Counted from the first letter of the stretch, positions 38,276 to 47,986 are shown. The stretch is DNA of 64,000 nt from Candidatus Villigracilis proximus (GCA_016715195.1 JADKBB010000004.1:1-64000), one strand, 5' to 3'. Program-made: numbers and translations. The notes: generated by a model from the sequence alone, not told the origin.

Positions 38276-41200
38276 ACTTCCAGCAGGAAAAATGCTTCCA
38301 CAATGCGCGGGTCAAATTGTTTGCCCGCGCGTTCGATTATATATTCACGGGTTTTTTCTTTTGACCAGGCGGGGCGGTAAGGGCGGTCGGAAGTAAGCGC
38401 ATCCCAGACATCGACAACTGTAAAAATACGGGCGGAGAGCGGAATTTGTTCACCTTTTAATTTGCGTGGATATCCGTTGCCGTCCCAATGTTCATGATGA
38501 CAAAATGGAATATCAAGCGCAGGCTGTAAAAATGGAATGGACGAAAGCATATCGTACGCGTATTGTGTGTGCTGTTCCATGATGAGACGTTCCTGAACCG
38601 TGAACGCGCCGGGTTTGTGTAGAATGGAATCTGGAATTCCCATTTTTCCAATGTCGTGTAAAAGCGCGCCGCGCCGGATATGAATGATTTCGCTTTCTGA
38701 AATACCAAGCGCGCGCGCCAGACTCAAGGTTAACTCGGTAACGCGGCGTGTGTGGCCTTCGGTAATTTCATCACGCAGTTCAAGGGCGCGCGCCCAGCCG
38801 GCGAGTGTATTGTCGTATGCCATGGCAAGTTCACCGGCATGTTGAAGTGTTTGCTCAAACAAGGTGGAACGATGAATGGCGCTGCTGGTTGTTTCTGCAA
38901 GGGCGATCAATAAGCGAATATCCGTTTCATTAAAGATGCGGGGAGTCAAAGACCAGATATGCATGATACCGATTATCTTTTCCTGATTGCGGAGTGGTAA
39001 CGATATACCGCCATGCACATGCTTAAGACGCTCACGCTCCCCTTCCAAAATTAAAATGACAGGGTCTTTTTGAATATCCTCAGTAAGATAAATTTCGCCG
39101 GTTAATGCAATACGGCCCGTGATTCCTTGATTGGGAAATTGACGCAGGAGCGATTCTTCTGGCGAGGGAAGATCAAACGGAGTATCTACAGCATACCAGC
39201 CGCGCGAGACAAATTCACCGGTTTCTGGTTCAAGCAGGAAGATGGATGCATAATCTGCTTTAACAGCGCGCAAAGCCTGCCGCGCAAGGATCGGCACCAT
39301 TTCCGTCACATTTTGCGCGGTCCGCAAGGCAGAAGAGGCGGCGGCCAGCGTTTCAAGCTCCATGGCATGACGCCGAAGTTCCTCTTCAGCATGTTTGCGT
39401 TCGGTAATGTCTTGAAAAATAACTGTAAAAAAACTCCGGCCATCTATCTGGGACTGGGAAATAAAGCCTTCCATTGGAAATTCATCGCCATTGGTTCGCA
39501 AACCGTATAACGTATCCAACAATCCTTTATTGCGACTTGATATACCTGTATCGGCATAATGACGAATATTATCCTCGTGTTTGTGGCGAAAACGCTCCGG
39601 CATGAATTTTTCCAATCGTTGGCCGATCGCGTCGCTGGCCGAACAGCCAAAGATTCTTTCAGCAGATGGATTAAAAAGTATGATGCGTTGTTCTGCGTCG
39701 ATAGTGATAATACCGTTCAAGGCAGTTGTGATAACCGCCTCAAGGCGTGATTCATTTTCACGTAATGCCTGCTCTGCATGTTTGCGCTCCGTGATGTCAC
39801 GATAGTTCAAAACAATACCATGCAAATGCGGGTCATTCAACATATTATGACCTGTGGCTTCAAAATAGCGCCACTCCCCATCCTTTCGCAGCAAGCGATA
39901 CTCAACGGTTCGGATCACACCCGGAGTTTTCACACTCTCCGTAAATGTTTCCAACAGACGGGAACGATCCTGTGGGTCAATATATTGGAACACGGATTTT
40001 CCCATAATTTCATCGGGAGGATATCCGGTCAACTGCTCCTCTGAAGGAGCAATATAGCGAACGACGGCCTTTTCATCGAGGATGGCAACACCCACAGCAG
40101 AATTTTCAATGAGTGCGCGGAAGTACGCCTCGCGCTGTTCCAATGCCTCAAACAACTTCACATTTTCAATAATACTGGCCGCATGACCCGCCATAGCCTG
40201 AGCCATGCGGATCTCAGCCAGCGTAAATTCACGTTTTCTGCGGCTCTCCCAAATTTCAATATTGCCCAATAACTTTCCATGTGCCAGAATGGGCACAAAC
40301 AACATGGACTGAATACCGTACTCTGCAAACTGTTCCCGTTCCTCTTTCGTCAGATTTTCAGAATCATCATGCAGGGTGATGATCTTCCCTGCGATCATGG
40401 CATTAAGAACAGTGGAAAAATCACTGATGGAATAAAATTTGCCAAGATCAGAATGGTTTTCCATGGGCAGGGCTGCGCTGCTCCAATACTCGGCAGACAC
40501 TTGCATCACAGACACAGACAAATCAATCGACATAATATTTCCGCTGGTGGCTTCAAGCGCTTCAACCATGTGATGTGCCAGTTTATTCAACAAAGCCGGC
40601 GGATCCATAATGCTGGAAGCCATATCCTGTGCCGCGGCATACATGCGCCCAAGTTCAACCGCCCTTTCGCGGGTGGCAGAGTCAAGGCGCGCCTTTAAAA
40701 TGGCGAGCGCAATTTGTTTGGATATTAAGTCGCACAAGTCAACTTCATCCGGCATAAAGATATGCGCTTCACGAAAACCCATCACGAGCGTTCCAAGTTT
40801 CTGGTTATTGGCGATCAAAGGCAACCCCAATGCAGAACGAGCCGGGAACAAGGCAGCCACGCGGGGGCTGATATAAGGCGTATCCATAATGTCGTTCACT
40901 ACCAACGCGCGGCCGCTTTCAAGAATGGATTTACTAAATATGCGATCGCCTGCTTCCAGGGTAATGTTGGATGAAAAAATTTCACGAAGTGAAGCTGAGC
41001 TGAAAAATTGCGCAGGCAATTGACTCGCTGAATCCCAGAGCGCAATATAGTATCCATCCGCGTTCATTACTTTTTCAAGACCATCAATAAATCTTTGCAG
41101 CATGGTGTCAAAATCGGAAGTTTCAAGCGCGATCTGGGTGATCTCATTCAAAAGCGCCTGATGACGGGCGTATGTTTGCAGACGTTTGTCTGACTCAAGA

Positions 41201-42360
41201 TTTCCCAGCGCATACGCCAGGTCATCTGCCAGTTCCTGTAATAATGTGATCTCTTCATCATCGAACATTTCGGCATCGAGCGAGTGATCCACAACCAGAA
41301 CACCAAATATGCGTTCATCCCACAAAAGCGGCAGAGAAATTGCAGAGCGCGCAGGATGTTTCTCACGGCGGGGGCAAAGCAGACATGGATCTCCATCAGC
41401 AGAAGTATCCACTCTCAAATATTTACGGGATCGAATTGCGATTGTTGCGCAGGAGAATTTAGCCTCTTCCTCGTTAATACTTATCGTAAACGGTTCGGAA
41501 TCGACCGCATCTCCGGCAGATGCTGCCAATTTAAGTGTGACACCATCTGCTTGCAATAAACCGATCCAGGCGAAGGAATATCCACGCCCGGAGATCAGCT
41601 TCTCACATGAACCGGAAAGTAGTTTTTCCTGATCCTGTTCACGGACGATCAATTGATTGATATCGCTTATGGTGCGCAGCGTGCGGCTCAGGCGCTGTTC
41701 ACGATTCAAAGAGGCGCGAGAATCAGACAACCCGGCATTTAACGTCTGTAAAAGATAGGAGATGGAGATCAAAGCGGCGATGCCCAGCACAAGAAAAACG
41801 ATACCACCGCTTATCCACGCGCCTGAGTCTGTGGCATTGATCTGTCTTTCGGCAGGCACAACCAAAATCTCTGAAATTTGCAATCCGCCAATGACTACCA
41901 GTGTCAAAAAAGTAAAAATAAAAGCGGGCAGGCTGTAACGCAGGTCAAAAAACACAGCCGATAATATGATGAATGTAAATAAGAACAAGCGTCCATCCCC
42001 GCTGAAAGATGAAAGCGCCATCCCCAGTACACCAAGTATATAGAAAAGGAAAAGCAAAAGCCCTGCACGCTGCTCAAATTTTAGTTTTCGATTATCAAAT
42101 GTAATAAAAATAAGAACGGCTGTTGCACCAAGATAAATTGAAACAACAAAAACGACTATCGCAAGTGGATTCTCATAAAATTTCGCCTCACGCTTGTATG
42201 TCTCAACCACGTTGTTAACCCCGCTCACCAAAGCAAACATCCAGATCACAAAAATGCCGCGCAATATCCCATTAAGCACGCGTACACGCCATTCGTACAG
42301 ATCACGAACGGTACTGGAATCAAACTGAGCGGATAGAGCCTGAAAAAAATTCATGGGCAT
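38272..42360 (-). CDS. Large multi-GAF/PAS HD-GYP phosphodiesterase
   Basis: This 1362-residue sensor is predicted to break down c-di-GMP. Six or so membrane helices (about 30-230) are followed by three GAF domains (about 240-400, 410-570, 580-750), two PAS domains (about 760-880 and 885-1005), a fourth GAF (about 1015-1180) and the HD-GYP domain. That domain reads L-L-H-D-I-G-K, then H-H-E-H-W-D-G-N-G-Y-P, with the downstream D-V-W-D-A-L-T-S-D-R-P-Y-R, so the metal ligands are intact. The start at 42360 is chosen because TATAAT (42377-42382) and AGG precede it. The next upstream gene, cyoE, is divergent. Confidence 0.92.
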   Translation of the reverse strand: MPMNFFQALSAQFDSSTVRDLYEWRVRVLNGILRGIFVIWMFALVSGVNNVVETYKREAKFYENPLAIVVFVVSIYLGATAVLIFITFDNRKLKFEQRAGLLLFLFYILGVLGMALSSFSGDGRLFLFTFIILSAVFFDLRYSLPAFIFTFLTLVVIGGLQISEILVVPAERQINATDSGAWISGGIVFLVLGIAALISISYLLQTLNAGLSDSRASLNREQRLSRTLRTISDINQLIVREQDQEKLLSGSCEKLISGRGYSFAWIGLLQADGVTLKLAASAGDAVDSEPFTISINEEEAKFSCATIAIRSRKYLRVDTSADGDPCLLCPRREKHPARSAISLPLLWDERIFGVLVVDHSLDAEMFDDEEITLLQELADDLAYALGNLESDKRLQTYARHQALLNEITQIALETSDFDTMLQRFIDGLEKVMNADGYYIALWDSASQLPAQFFSSASLREIFSSNITLEAGDRIFSKSILESGRALVVNDIMDTPYISPRVAALFPARSALGLPLIANNQKLGTLVMGFREAHIFMPDEVDLCDLISKQIALAILKARLDSATRERAVELGRMYAAAQDMASSIMDPPALLNKLAHHMVEALEATSGNIMSIDLSVSVMQVSAEYWSSAALPMENHSDLGKFYSISDFSTVLNAMIAGKIITLHDDSENLTKEEREQFAEYGIQSMLFVPILAHGKLLGNIEIWESRRKREFTLAEIRMAQAMAGHAASIIENVKLFEALEQREAYFRALIENSAVGVAILDEKAVVRYIAPSEEQLTGYPPDEIMGKSVFQYIDPQDRSRLLETFTESVKTPGVIRTVEYRLLRKDGEWRYFEATGHNMLNDPHLHGIVLNYRDITERKHAEQALRENESRLEAVITTALNGIITIDAEQRIILFNPSAERIFGCSASDAIGQRLEKFMPERFRHKHEDNIRHYADTGISSRNKGLLDTLYGLRTNGDEFPMEGFISQSQIDGRSFFTVIFQDITERKHAEEELRRHAMELETLAAASSALRTAQNVTEMVPILARQALRAVKADYASIFLLEPETGEFVSRGWYAVDTPFDLPSPEESLLRQFPNQGITGRIALTGEIYLTEDIQKDPVILILEGERERLKHVHGGISLPLRNQEKIIGIMHIWSLTPRIFNETDIRLLIALAETTSSAIHRSTLFEQTLQHAGELAMAYDNTLAGWARALELRDEITEGHTRRVTELTLSLARALGISESEIIHIRRGALLHDIGKMGIPDSILHKPGAFTVQERLIMEQHTQYAYDMLSSIPFLQPALDIPFCHHEHWDGNGYPRKLKGEQIPLSARIFTVVDVWDALTSDRPYRPAWSKEKTREYIIERAGKQFDPRIVEAFFLLEV

Positions 42361-42493
42361 GAACCTGATTACGCCCATTATACAGCCCATCAAAGCCTAT
42401 TTTGGGGAAGTCACAAAGCGGCCCGCCAATTGTCCAACTCGCCCGTCACAGTCCTCGCATGGGGCTTCGATATGTGAGAGACCAGCAGGAAAG

Positions 42494-42522
42494 TAGACAG
42501 GTACACAGATAGACAGGTATAC
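42494..42522. repeat. Direct repeat TAGACAGGTA upstream of cyoE
   Basis: TAGACAGGTA occurs twice 17 nt apart (42494 and 42511) with ACAC and TAC following. It is one of the short-unit repeat clusters, here without an inverted half. Confidence 0.5.
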
Positions 42523-42603
42523 TTGCGAACTGTAAATATAGAACTTTCATCACCTCTCAACCGATTTCCGTATTTACCTGCATATATCTTTCAGGAGCCC
42601 TTC

Positions 42604-43482
42604 ATGTCCGTTCAATCGCCCATCGTAAATCAAAAGTCGAAAATTAAACTTTACTGGCCGCTCATTAAATCCTCACAGACCGGCTTGCTCCTCGCCACAG
42701 GCATTGCAGGCTATCTCAGCGCAGGCACCCCCATCGGTCTGTTGACTTTGCTTGGCATGTCTTTCAGTCTCTTCTTCGCCATCAGCGGCTCAACCATCAT
42801 GAACATGTGGTATGACCGCGACATCGACGCGAAAATGAAGCGTACACACAAACGTTCGGCTGCATCAGGCGAGTTAAATCACAAGGAAGTGTTCGCAGTG
42901 GGTATGTCAATTTCGATTCTTGGCATGGGCTGGGCATTCATCATCGCGCCTCTTTATGGTCTCGTCGTCTTCGCCGGCTGGTTCTTCGATGTAGTTATTT
43001 ACACGCTTTGGCTAAAACGCCGCACCGCGTGGAGCATCGTCTGGGGCGGCATCTCGGGCGCCATGCCCATCCTCGCCGGACGCGTCCTTGCCACTGGTCA
43101 CATTGACCTGGTCGGCATCCTGCTCACACTTGCCATCCTTTTCTGGATCCCCACCCACACCTTAACCTTCTCGATCAAATTCCGCGAAGATTACGGCAAC
43201 GCCGGCATTCCCACTTTCCCATCCACCTACGGCGACACATTCACACGCGCCACGATCACCGTCTCATCCATTCTCGCCGCGCTTGCCATCGGCTGGGCAA
43301 GTATGTTGATCGGCATCAGCGCAGGCTATTTACGTCTCATCGCTGTGCTCACCGCCGGCTTATTACTGCTGGCCTTTGCAACTTTTCAAGTCAAGTCTGA
43401 GCGCGCGAATTTTGGGTTATTTAAATACGCTTCACTCTATATGCTCTCATCCATGATCATTCTGGCAATGAAAGCATTCTAA
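42604..43482 (+). CDS. cyoE: Heme O synthase / UbiA prenyltransferase
   Basis: CyoE/CtaB attaches farnesyl to heme B to make heme O for terminal oxidases. The 292-residue protein has nine or so membrane helices and the first Asp-rich motif N-M-W-Y-D-R-D-I-D-A-K-M-K-R-T. The second motif is W-I-P-T-H, with F-R-E-D-Y-G-N-A-G-I-P. AGGAG lies 8 nt before the ATG. Residues 4-14 are encoded by a degenerate ATCGTAAATC/GTCGAAAATT repeat. No other heme-copper oxidase gene is in the window; the next gene follows after 2 bp. Confidence 0.85.
   Translation: MSVQSPIVNQKSKIKLYWPLIKSSQTGLLLATGIAGYLSAGTPIGLLTLLGMSFSLFFAISGSTIMNMWYDRDIDAKMKRTHKRSAASGELNHKEVFAVGMSISILGMGWAFIIAPLYGLVVFAGWFFDVVIYTLWLKRRTAWSIVWGGISGAMPILAGRVLATGHIDLVGILLTLAILFWIPTHTLTFSIKFREDYGNAGIPTFPSTYGDTFTRATITVSSILAALAIGWASMLIGISAGYLRLIAVLTAGLLLLAFATFQVKSERANFGLFKYASLYMLSSMIILAMKAF
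42613..42648. repeat. Short-unit repeat forming the cyoE N-terminus
   Basis: The stretch CCATCGTAAATCAAAAGTCG plus AAAATTAAAC carries the same A-T-C/G-T-C-A-A-A unit as the dnaK-dnaJ palindrome, but lies in frame at codons 4-15 of cyoE. Confidence 0.4.
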
Positions 43483-43484
43483 AA

Positions 43485-44090
43485 ATGAAAATGACCACGC
43501 TCGACCGTCTCCTGTTACTCCTTACCGTTTTCCTTGCCGCCTATCAGATCGTGGTCGGCATTGACAATCTTTCCACTGAACCGATTATCGCTTACACCAT
43601 CGCCTTTGGCGTTTTACTCCTCGCAGGATTGCTGCTCATCATTCTCGGATTCGAAGTTTTAGACTCGCCTGTTGTAGTGATCGTCTCAACCATCATTCCA
43701 CTCGCCCTTTCATTGGGACTGATCTGGGAACATCTCGCATCTTATCGGACCCTATACCTGATCTTCACCATCATCGGTTTCGCCGCTGTGACATTAACCC
43801 GCGCGATCCCCATGCAGAATAAACTTCCAACCATCACAATCGCCATTGTACATGGCATATCAGGTGTGACCATTTTCCTGCTGCCCATCCTCCTCTCAGT
43901 ACAGGGAATCATGAAACCGGCCTTCGCCCTGGTAGGCATCGGCGGCGCATTGATCGGCCTCGGTGGACTCATCCTATCCTTCTTCAGAACCGGCCATCCA
44001 GTATTTTCAAAAGAAACTATTTTGAGAGTTTTCTCAAGCCTGCTCCTGCTGGCAACCATTTTTTTTGTAGCAGGTTTCAAGCTGGGATAA
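43485..44090 (+). CDS. Polytopic membrane protein of unknown function
   Basis: I do not recognise this 201-residue protein. It has about seven hydrophobic helices covering nearly the whole length, with short polar loops and a single basic stretch near the end (S-F-F-R-T-G-H-P-V-F-S-K-E). It starts 2 bp after cyoE and is followed by a bidirectional terminator, so the two are co-transcribed. Context could suggest a role in respiration or membranes, but nothing in the sequence proves it. Confidence 0.65.
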   Translation: MKMTTLDRLLLLLTVFLAAYQIVVGIDNLSTEPIIAYTIAFGVLLLAGLLLIILGFEVLDSPVVVIVSTIIPLALSLGLIWEHLASYRTLYLIFTIIGFAAVTLTRAIPMQNKLPTITIAIVHGISGVTIFLLPILLSVQGIMKPAFALVGIGGALIGLGGLILSFFRTGHPVFSKETILRVFSSLLLLATIFFVAGFKLG

Positions 44091-44107
44091 AAGCATGATA
44101 AGTTAAA

Positions 44108-44146
44108 TAAAAAAATCCCGTCACCAACAAGTGACGGGATTTTACT
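44108..44146. terminator. Bidirectional intrinsic terminator
   Basis: AAAATCCCGTCAC (44112-44124) pairs with GTGACGGGATTTT (44131-44143). T runs lie on both strands, between the cyoE group and the coiled-coil gene. Confidence 0.9.
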
Positions 44147-44153
44147 TTTATTG

Positions 44154-44639
44154 TTATTCGTGCTCAGAAGTTCCAGAAGCCGAGGCCTTTCGCATTTGGT
44201 CTTCCTGCACCATACGAATGCCATTTCCAACCTGACCACTCAACTTGGAAATTTGATCCTGTAACTGCATAAGTGTGTCCACCACATAATTATCCGCATC
44301 AACACGGGTGGCTTCAGCTTCATTGCGCGCCTGATTGATGATCTGATCTGCACGGCGCTGGGCTTCCTGCACGATCATATCTTTTTGCACCATTTGCTCG
44401 GCTTTATCACGCGAGAGCTGCAAGGTGCGGTTGGCTTCTTCCTGTGCCTGCGCCATCACACGGTCACGCTGCGCCATCACTTGCTGCGCCTTCTTCACTT
44501 CTTCGGGAATGGCGATGCGCATCTGGTCAATTAATTCCAACATGCGATCTTCATCCACGACAACATTGTGCGTAAACGGCACAGCCTTGGCGGCGTTGAA
44601 GAGTTCTTCCAATCGGTCAATGAGTTGCAGGATGTCCAT
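44154..44639 (-). CDS. Coiled-coil protein adjacent to coaD
   Basis: This 161-residue protein is almost entirely helical and rich in Gln, Arg, Glu and Ala. A long heptad coiled coil from about residue 45 to 120 (A-Q-E-E-A-N-R-T-L-Q and Q-E-A-Q-R-R-A-D-Q-I) resembles ATPase subunit H or DivIVA-like scaffolds. No catalytic motif is present. The start at 44639 (MDILQLIDRLEEL) is preferred over 44648 by sequence pattern alone. It lies downstream of coaD on the same strand, 170 bp away. Confidence 0.7.
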   Translation of the reverse strand: MDILQLIDRLEELFNAAKAVPFTHNVVVDEDRMLELIDQMRIAIPEEVKKAQQVMAQRDRVMAQAQEEANRTLQLSRDKAEQMVQKDMIVQEAQRRADQIINQARNEAEATRVDADNYVVDTLMQLQDQISKLSGQVGNGIRMVQEDQMRKASASGTSEHE

Positions 44640-44758
44640 TTTTAGCAATTTTTATACTCGCCTGAAGCCTTAAAGGGACTATATCGACTTTAGGGTCTGC
44701 TTCTTTCGCCGTTCAATAAGCCAAGTCCGGAGTCGAGAAAACTTCTGCTCCAATTCTA

Positions 44759-44842
44759 CACAAATTTAATCAGCAGTGCATTTGCTGGCCCAAATTGCTC
44801 TAGCACAAATTAATCACGAAGTGCATTGGGCGGAGATTGCTC
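44759..44842. repeat. Degenerate tandem copy of the coaD 3' end
   Basis: The coaD 3' end (44804-44842) and the segment just downstream (44759-44802) align over about 40 bp (CACAAATTAATCA.. with CACAAATTTAATCA.., AGTGCATT with AGTGCATT, ATTGCTC with ATTGCTC). The copy no longer codes in frame with coaD because the stop lies between. Confidence 0.5.
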
Positions 44843-45325
44843 CCCCATATTAATTAACTTGGCTTGCAAAGCCGCCTTCACATGCAGCGGGACCATGCTG
44901 GAGACATCGCCATTCAGCATGGCAATTTCGCGCACCGTGGACGAGGATAAGAATGTATGCTGTTCAGCTGTGATAAGTGCAACCGTTTCAATATCTTTGG
45001 CAAGGCGTTGATTCGCCAGCGCCATGCGGAATTCAAATTCAAAATCAGAGAATACGCGCAAGCCGCGCACCACCACCTGCGCATCCACTTTGTGGGCAAA
45101 GTCAACGGTCAAACCGCTGTAACCTGTGACCTTGATCTTGGGGTTATCCTTGAAGGCTTCCTGAACCAGAGAAATCCGTTGTTCAGGTGAAAACATCAAG
45201 CTCTTTAAAGGCTTATCATACACAGCCATCACAACTTCATCAAAGAGCCGTGATGCGCGCGATGCAATATCAATGTGGCCGAGATGGATCGGGTCAAACG
45301 TGCCGGGAAATAATGCTCTAACCAT
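44810..45325 (-). CDS. coaD: Phosphopantetheine adenylyltransferase
   Basis: CoaD makes dephospho-CoA from phosphopantetheine and ATP in coenzyme A synthesis. The 171-residue protein has the nucleotidyltransferase start F-P-G-T-F-D-P-I-H-L-G-H, R-G-L-R, and the S-S-S-T-V-R-E motif near the end. The C-terminal tail is a little longer than usual and its final 40 bp are duplicated just downstream. It follows recG on the same strand across a short palindromic repeat. Confidence 0.96.
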   Translation of the reverse strand: MVRALFPGTFDPIHLGHIDIASRASRLFDEVVMAVYDKPLKSLMFSPEQRISLVQEAFKDNPKIKVTGYSGLTVDFAHKVDAQVVVRGLRVFSDFEFEFRMALANQRLAKDIETVALITAEQHTFLSSSTVREIAMLNGDVSSMVPLHVKAALQAKLINMGEQSPPNALRD

Positions 45326-45326
45326 A

Positions 45327-45408
45327 ATTAGTTGATTAGTTATACAGGCGAACAGGCGCTTAGGTAATCAGGTGTTCAACCTAATCACCTAATTCCTAAT
45401 CTCCTAAT
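45327..45408. repeat. Imperfect palindrome of CAGGTAAT-type units between recG and coaD
   Basis: TTAGGTAATCAGGT (45360-45373) is the imperfect inverse of ACCTAATCACCTAA (45379-45392). It is flanked by more units (ACAGGCGAACAGGCG; CCTAATCTCCTAA). It fills the whole recG-coaD gap. Confidence 0.6.
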
Positions 45409-47961
45409 TTAACTAACATCTCCTTTGCCTTCGCCCCAGAATCTTTCAAAGGCTTCTGCAAGCAAGGCATGTTCGGGTAGTTGTAGATATGGATCGCGTT
45501 CAAACAAGGCTTGCGCCTGTGTGCGTGCTTTTTCGATCAAAGGCACATCAGTAATGCTCGCCATCTTCAAAGTGGAAGCAAAACCAGCCTGACGTGTGCC
45601 CAAAAATTCGCCGGGACCGCGAGTCTTAAGGTCGAGGTCAGCCAATTCAAAACCGCTATTAGTACGTGACATGGCTTGTAATCTTTCATTTTCAGCCGCA
45701 TCTTCATGGGTCGGGATCAGCAAACAATACGATTGATCCGCACCGCGGCCAACACGTCCGCGCAATTGATGGAGCTGGGCCAGACCAAAACGGTCGGCGC
45801 CTTCGATCAACATCACAGTCGAATTTGGCACGTCCACGCCTACTTCAACGACTGTGGTTGAAACAAGAATGTCATACTCACGATCACGGAACTTCATCAT
45901 CACTTCATCTTTTTCAGCGGGCTTCATACGTCCGTGCAAAAGGCCAACCTTGAGATCAGGGAAAATTTCCTTGGAAAGCGTTTCAAAATCATCTACAGCG
46001 GCGCGGGCTTCGATCTTCTCGCTTTCATCGATCAGCGGATAGACAATAAAAGCCTGCTTGCCATCTTTGATCTGCCCGCGGATGAGCGTAAATGCGCGCT
46101 CGCGTTCCTGCGGACGAAGCACATAGGTGTTGATCGGTTGACGACCAACGGGCATTTCGTCGATCACGGAAATATCAAGATCACCAAATACAGTCAACGC
46201 CAGTGAGCGCGGAATAGGAGTCGCAGTCATCACCAGCAAATGCGGATTTGTGCCTTTGCTGCGAAGTTCCTTGCGCTGTTCCACACCGAAGCGATGTTGT
46301 TCATCGATCACGATAAATTGCAAATCTTTAAATAAAACGTCCGGCTCGATCACTGCATGTGTACCGATCACCAGTTTCACAGTGCCATCATGCAAGCCCT
46401 GACGAATTTCTTCCTTGCGAATATCGGGCGTGCTGCCCACCAACAAGCGGATCTCACTCTCTTGCAGCATTCCGCCTTCGCCCGCCAGCAGACGGGTAAA
46501 GTTGCGATAATGCTGTTCGGCCAAAATGGAAGTAGGTGCCATGATCGCAGCCTGCGCTCCCCCACTGACAACAATCGCCGCACCCAACGCAGCAACAACA
46601 GTCTTACCCGAACCGACATCGCCTTGCACGAGTCTGTTCATTGGCTTGCCAGAGTCTAAGTCGGCACGAATCTCTTCGAGCGATTTTTGCTGGGCAGCTG
46701 TTAGAGCGAAGGGCAAACTGGTTAAACGGGCATCCAGCCACTCGGTCGAGACGGTGAAGCGGCGGCCGTCTACAGATTTCCAATCCCGCTTCTGGCGCAG
46801 CACTCCCATTTGTAAATAAAAGATTTCGTCGAAGCCAAGGCGTTCACGCGCCGCTTTGAGTCGATCCTGCGAAACAGGGAAATGAACCTGCATCAACGCT
46901 TCGCCAAGTGAAACAAGCCGCGCCGCGAAGCGCACCGTATCAGGCAGCGCATCCACCACGGCAGGCGCCCAGTGCGAAACCACTTGATTCATAATTCCGC
47001 GCAGCCATTTTTGCGTGATCTTTTCGGTCAACGCATAGATCGGCACAATGCGCGCAGTGTGTAAATTTTCAACTTCAACCGGCTCCCAATCGGGGCTGTT
47101 CATCACGAGGCGGCCAAGATATTGATCGACCTTGCCGGAGACCGCGATCGCATCACCCTGCTTAAATCGATTCGCAAGCCACGGTTGATTGAAAAATGAA
47201 ATGCGCAATGAACCCGTGCCGTCACTGATCACAACTTCAATGATCGAAGATTTCCCGCCGCGGATCGGGCGATTATGAACCGTTTGAATTGTGCCAAGCA
47301 CGGTCACAACATCGTTATAAAAAAGCGCTTTGATCGGTTTGAGTTGACTGTAATCTTCATAACGGCGCGGGAAGTAATACAACATATCGCCGAGATTATT
47401 CATGCCCAAACTGGAAAGCGTTTCAGCGTGTCTTGGCCCCACACCTTGAAGCACAGTAAGCTCCGCATTTAAAGCCGCCGGAGTCTGGCTGGTCTTCGCA
47501 CCGGGCACCACGTCAGAACGTGAAGGCGCGGCCTGACGCGGTTTTTGCTGCGCTTGTTGTTGAGGAGGATTTTGCTTCTGCTGTTGCTGCGGACGCGGCG
47601 ACTCAGATGCCTCAGCATTTGGCGTCACATCCGGCGCGGGTCGGGGCGGACGGGGCGGCTGGTTGCCCACTACGGGCGGAGTCTGTGCTTTTGGTTTTTG
47701 CCCCGCTTCAGGATAGGTCTCACCGATACGTTTCCACAAGCCCTTAAGCGACTCAGCCCGTCCATCAGGGCTGATCTTTTCATAGGAACGCAAACGCGCC
47801 ACAACAGCTTGAATCACTTCCTCGGCAACACCATCAGCGCGCGCTTCGCCTTCCCAAAAATCGAGCATCTTGGCAAGTCCGCCAATGATGGCTGTATTAT
47901 CGTATTTGTTTTCGTGTTCGAGACGAAAGAATTTTCTAAGTTTTTCCAGGGATGGTTGCAT
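45409..47961 (-). CDS. recG: ATP-dependent DNA helicase RecG
   Basis: RecG remodels stalled forks and Holliday junctions. The canonical part begins near residue 180 (L-Q-G-V-G-P-R-H-A), with the OB-fold wedge, Walker A G-D-V-G-S-G-K-T, the D-E-Q-H box, the T-A-T-P-I-P-R motif and the C-terminal Q-x-x-G-R-V-G-R arginine finger. Ahead of it is a 180-residue extension with a helical domain and a Gln/Pro-rich linker, longer than in most RecG. The start at 47961 has TAAAAT 7 nt upstream and no SD. Total length is 850. Confidence 0.96.
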   Translation of the reverse strand: MQPSLEKLRKFFRLEHENKYDNTAIIGGLAKMLDFWEGEARADGVAEEVIQAVVARLRSYEKISPDGRAESLKGLWKRIGETYPEAGQKPKAQTPPVVGNQPPRPPRPAPDVTPNAEASESPRPQQQQKQNPPQQQAQQKPRQAAPSRSDVVPGAKTSQTPAALNAELTVLQGVGPRHAETLSSLGMNNLGDMLYYFPRRYEDYSQLKPIKALFYNDVVTVLGTIQTVHNRPIRGGKSSIIEVVISDGTGSLRISFFNQPWLANRFKQGDAIAVSGKVDQYLGRLVMNSPDWEPVEVENLHTARIVPIYALTEKITQKWLRGIMNQVVSHWAPAVVDALPDTVRFAARLVSLGEALMQVHFPVSQDRLKAARERLGFDEIFYLQMGVLRQKRDWKSVDGRRFTVSTEWLDARLTSLPFALTAAQQKSLEEIRADLDSGKPMNRLVQGDVGSGKTVVAALGAAIVVSGGAQAAIMAPTSILAEQHYRNFTRLLAGEGGMLQESEIRLLVGSTPDIRKEEIRQGLHDGTVKLVIGTHAVIEPDVLFKDLQFIVIDEQHRFGVEQRKELRSKGTNPHLLVMTATPIPRSLALTVFGDLDISVIDEMPVGRQPINTYVLRPQERERAFTLIRGQIKDGKQAFIVYPLIDESEKIEARAAVDDFETLSKEIFPDLKVGLLHGRMKPAEKDEVMMKFRDREYDILVSTTVVEVGVDVPNSTVMLIEGADRFGLAQLHQLRGRVGRGADQSYCLLIPTHEDAAENERLQAMSRTNSGFELADLDLKTRGPGEFLGTRQAGFASTLKMASITDVPLIEKARTQAQALFERDPYLQLPEHALLAEAFERFWGEGKGDVS

Positions 47962-47974
47962 AGGGTCAATTTTA
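47962..47974 (-). promoter_or_regulatory. Possible leaderless -10 of recG
   Basis: TAAAAT (47969-47974, minus strand) lies 7 nt before the ATG, without SD or a good -35. Confidence 0.4.
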
Positions 47975-47986
47975 TCATGGGGCAGG

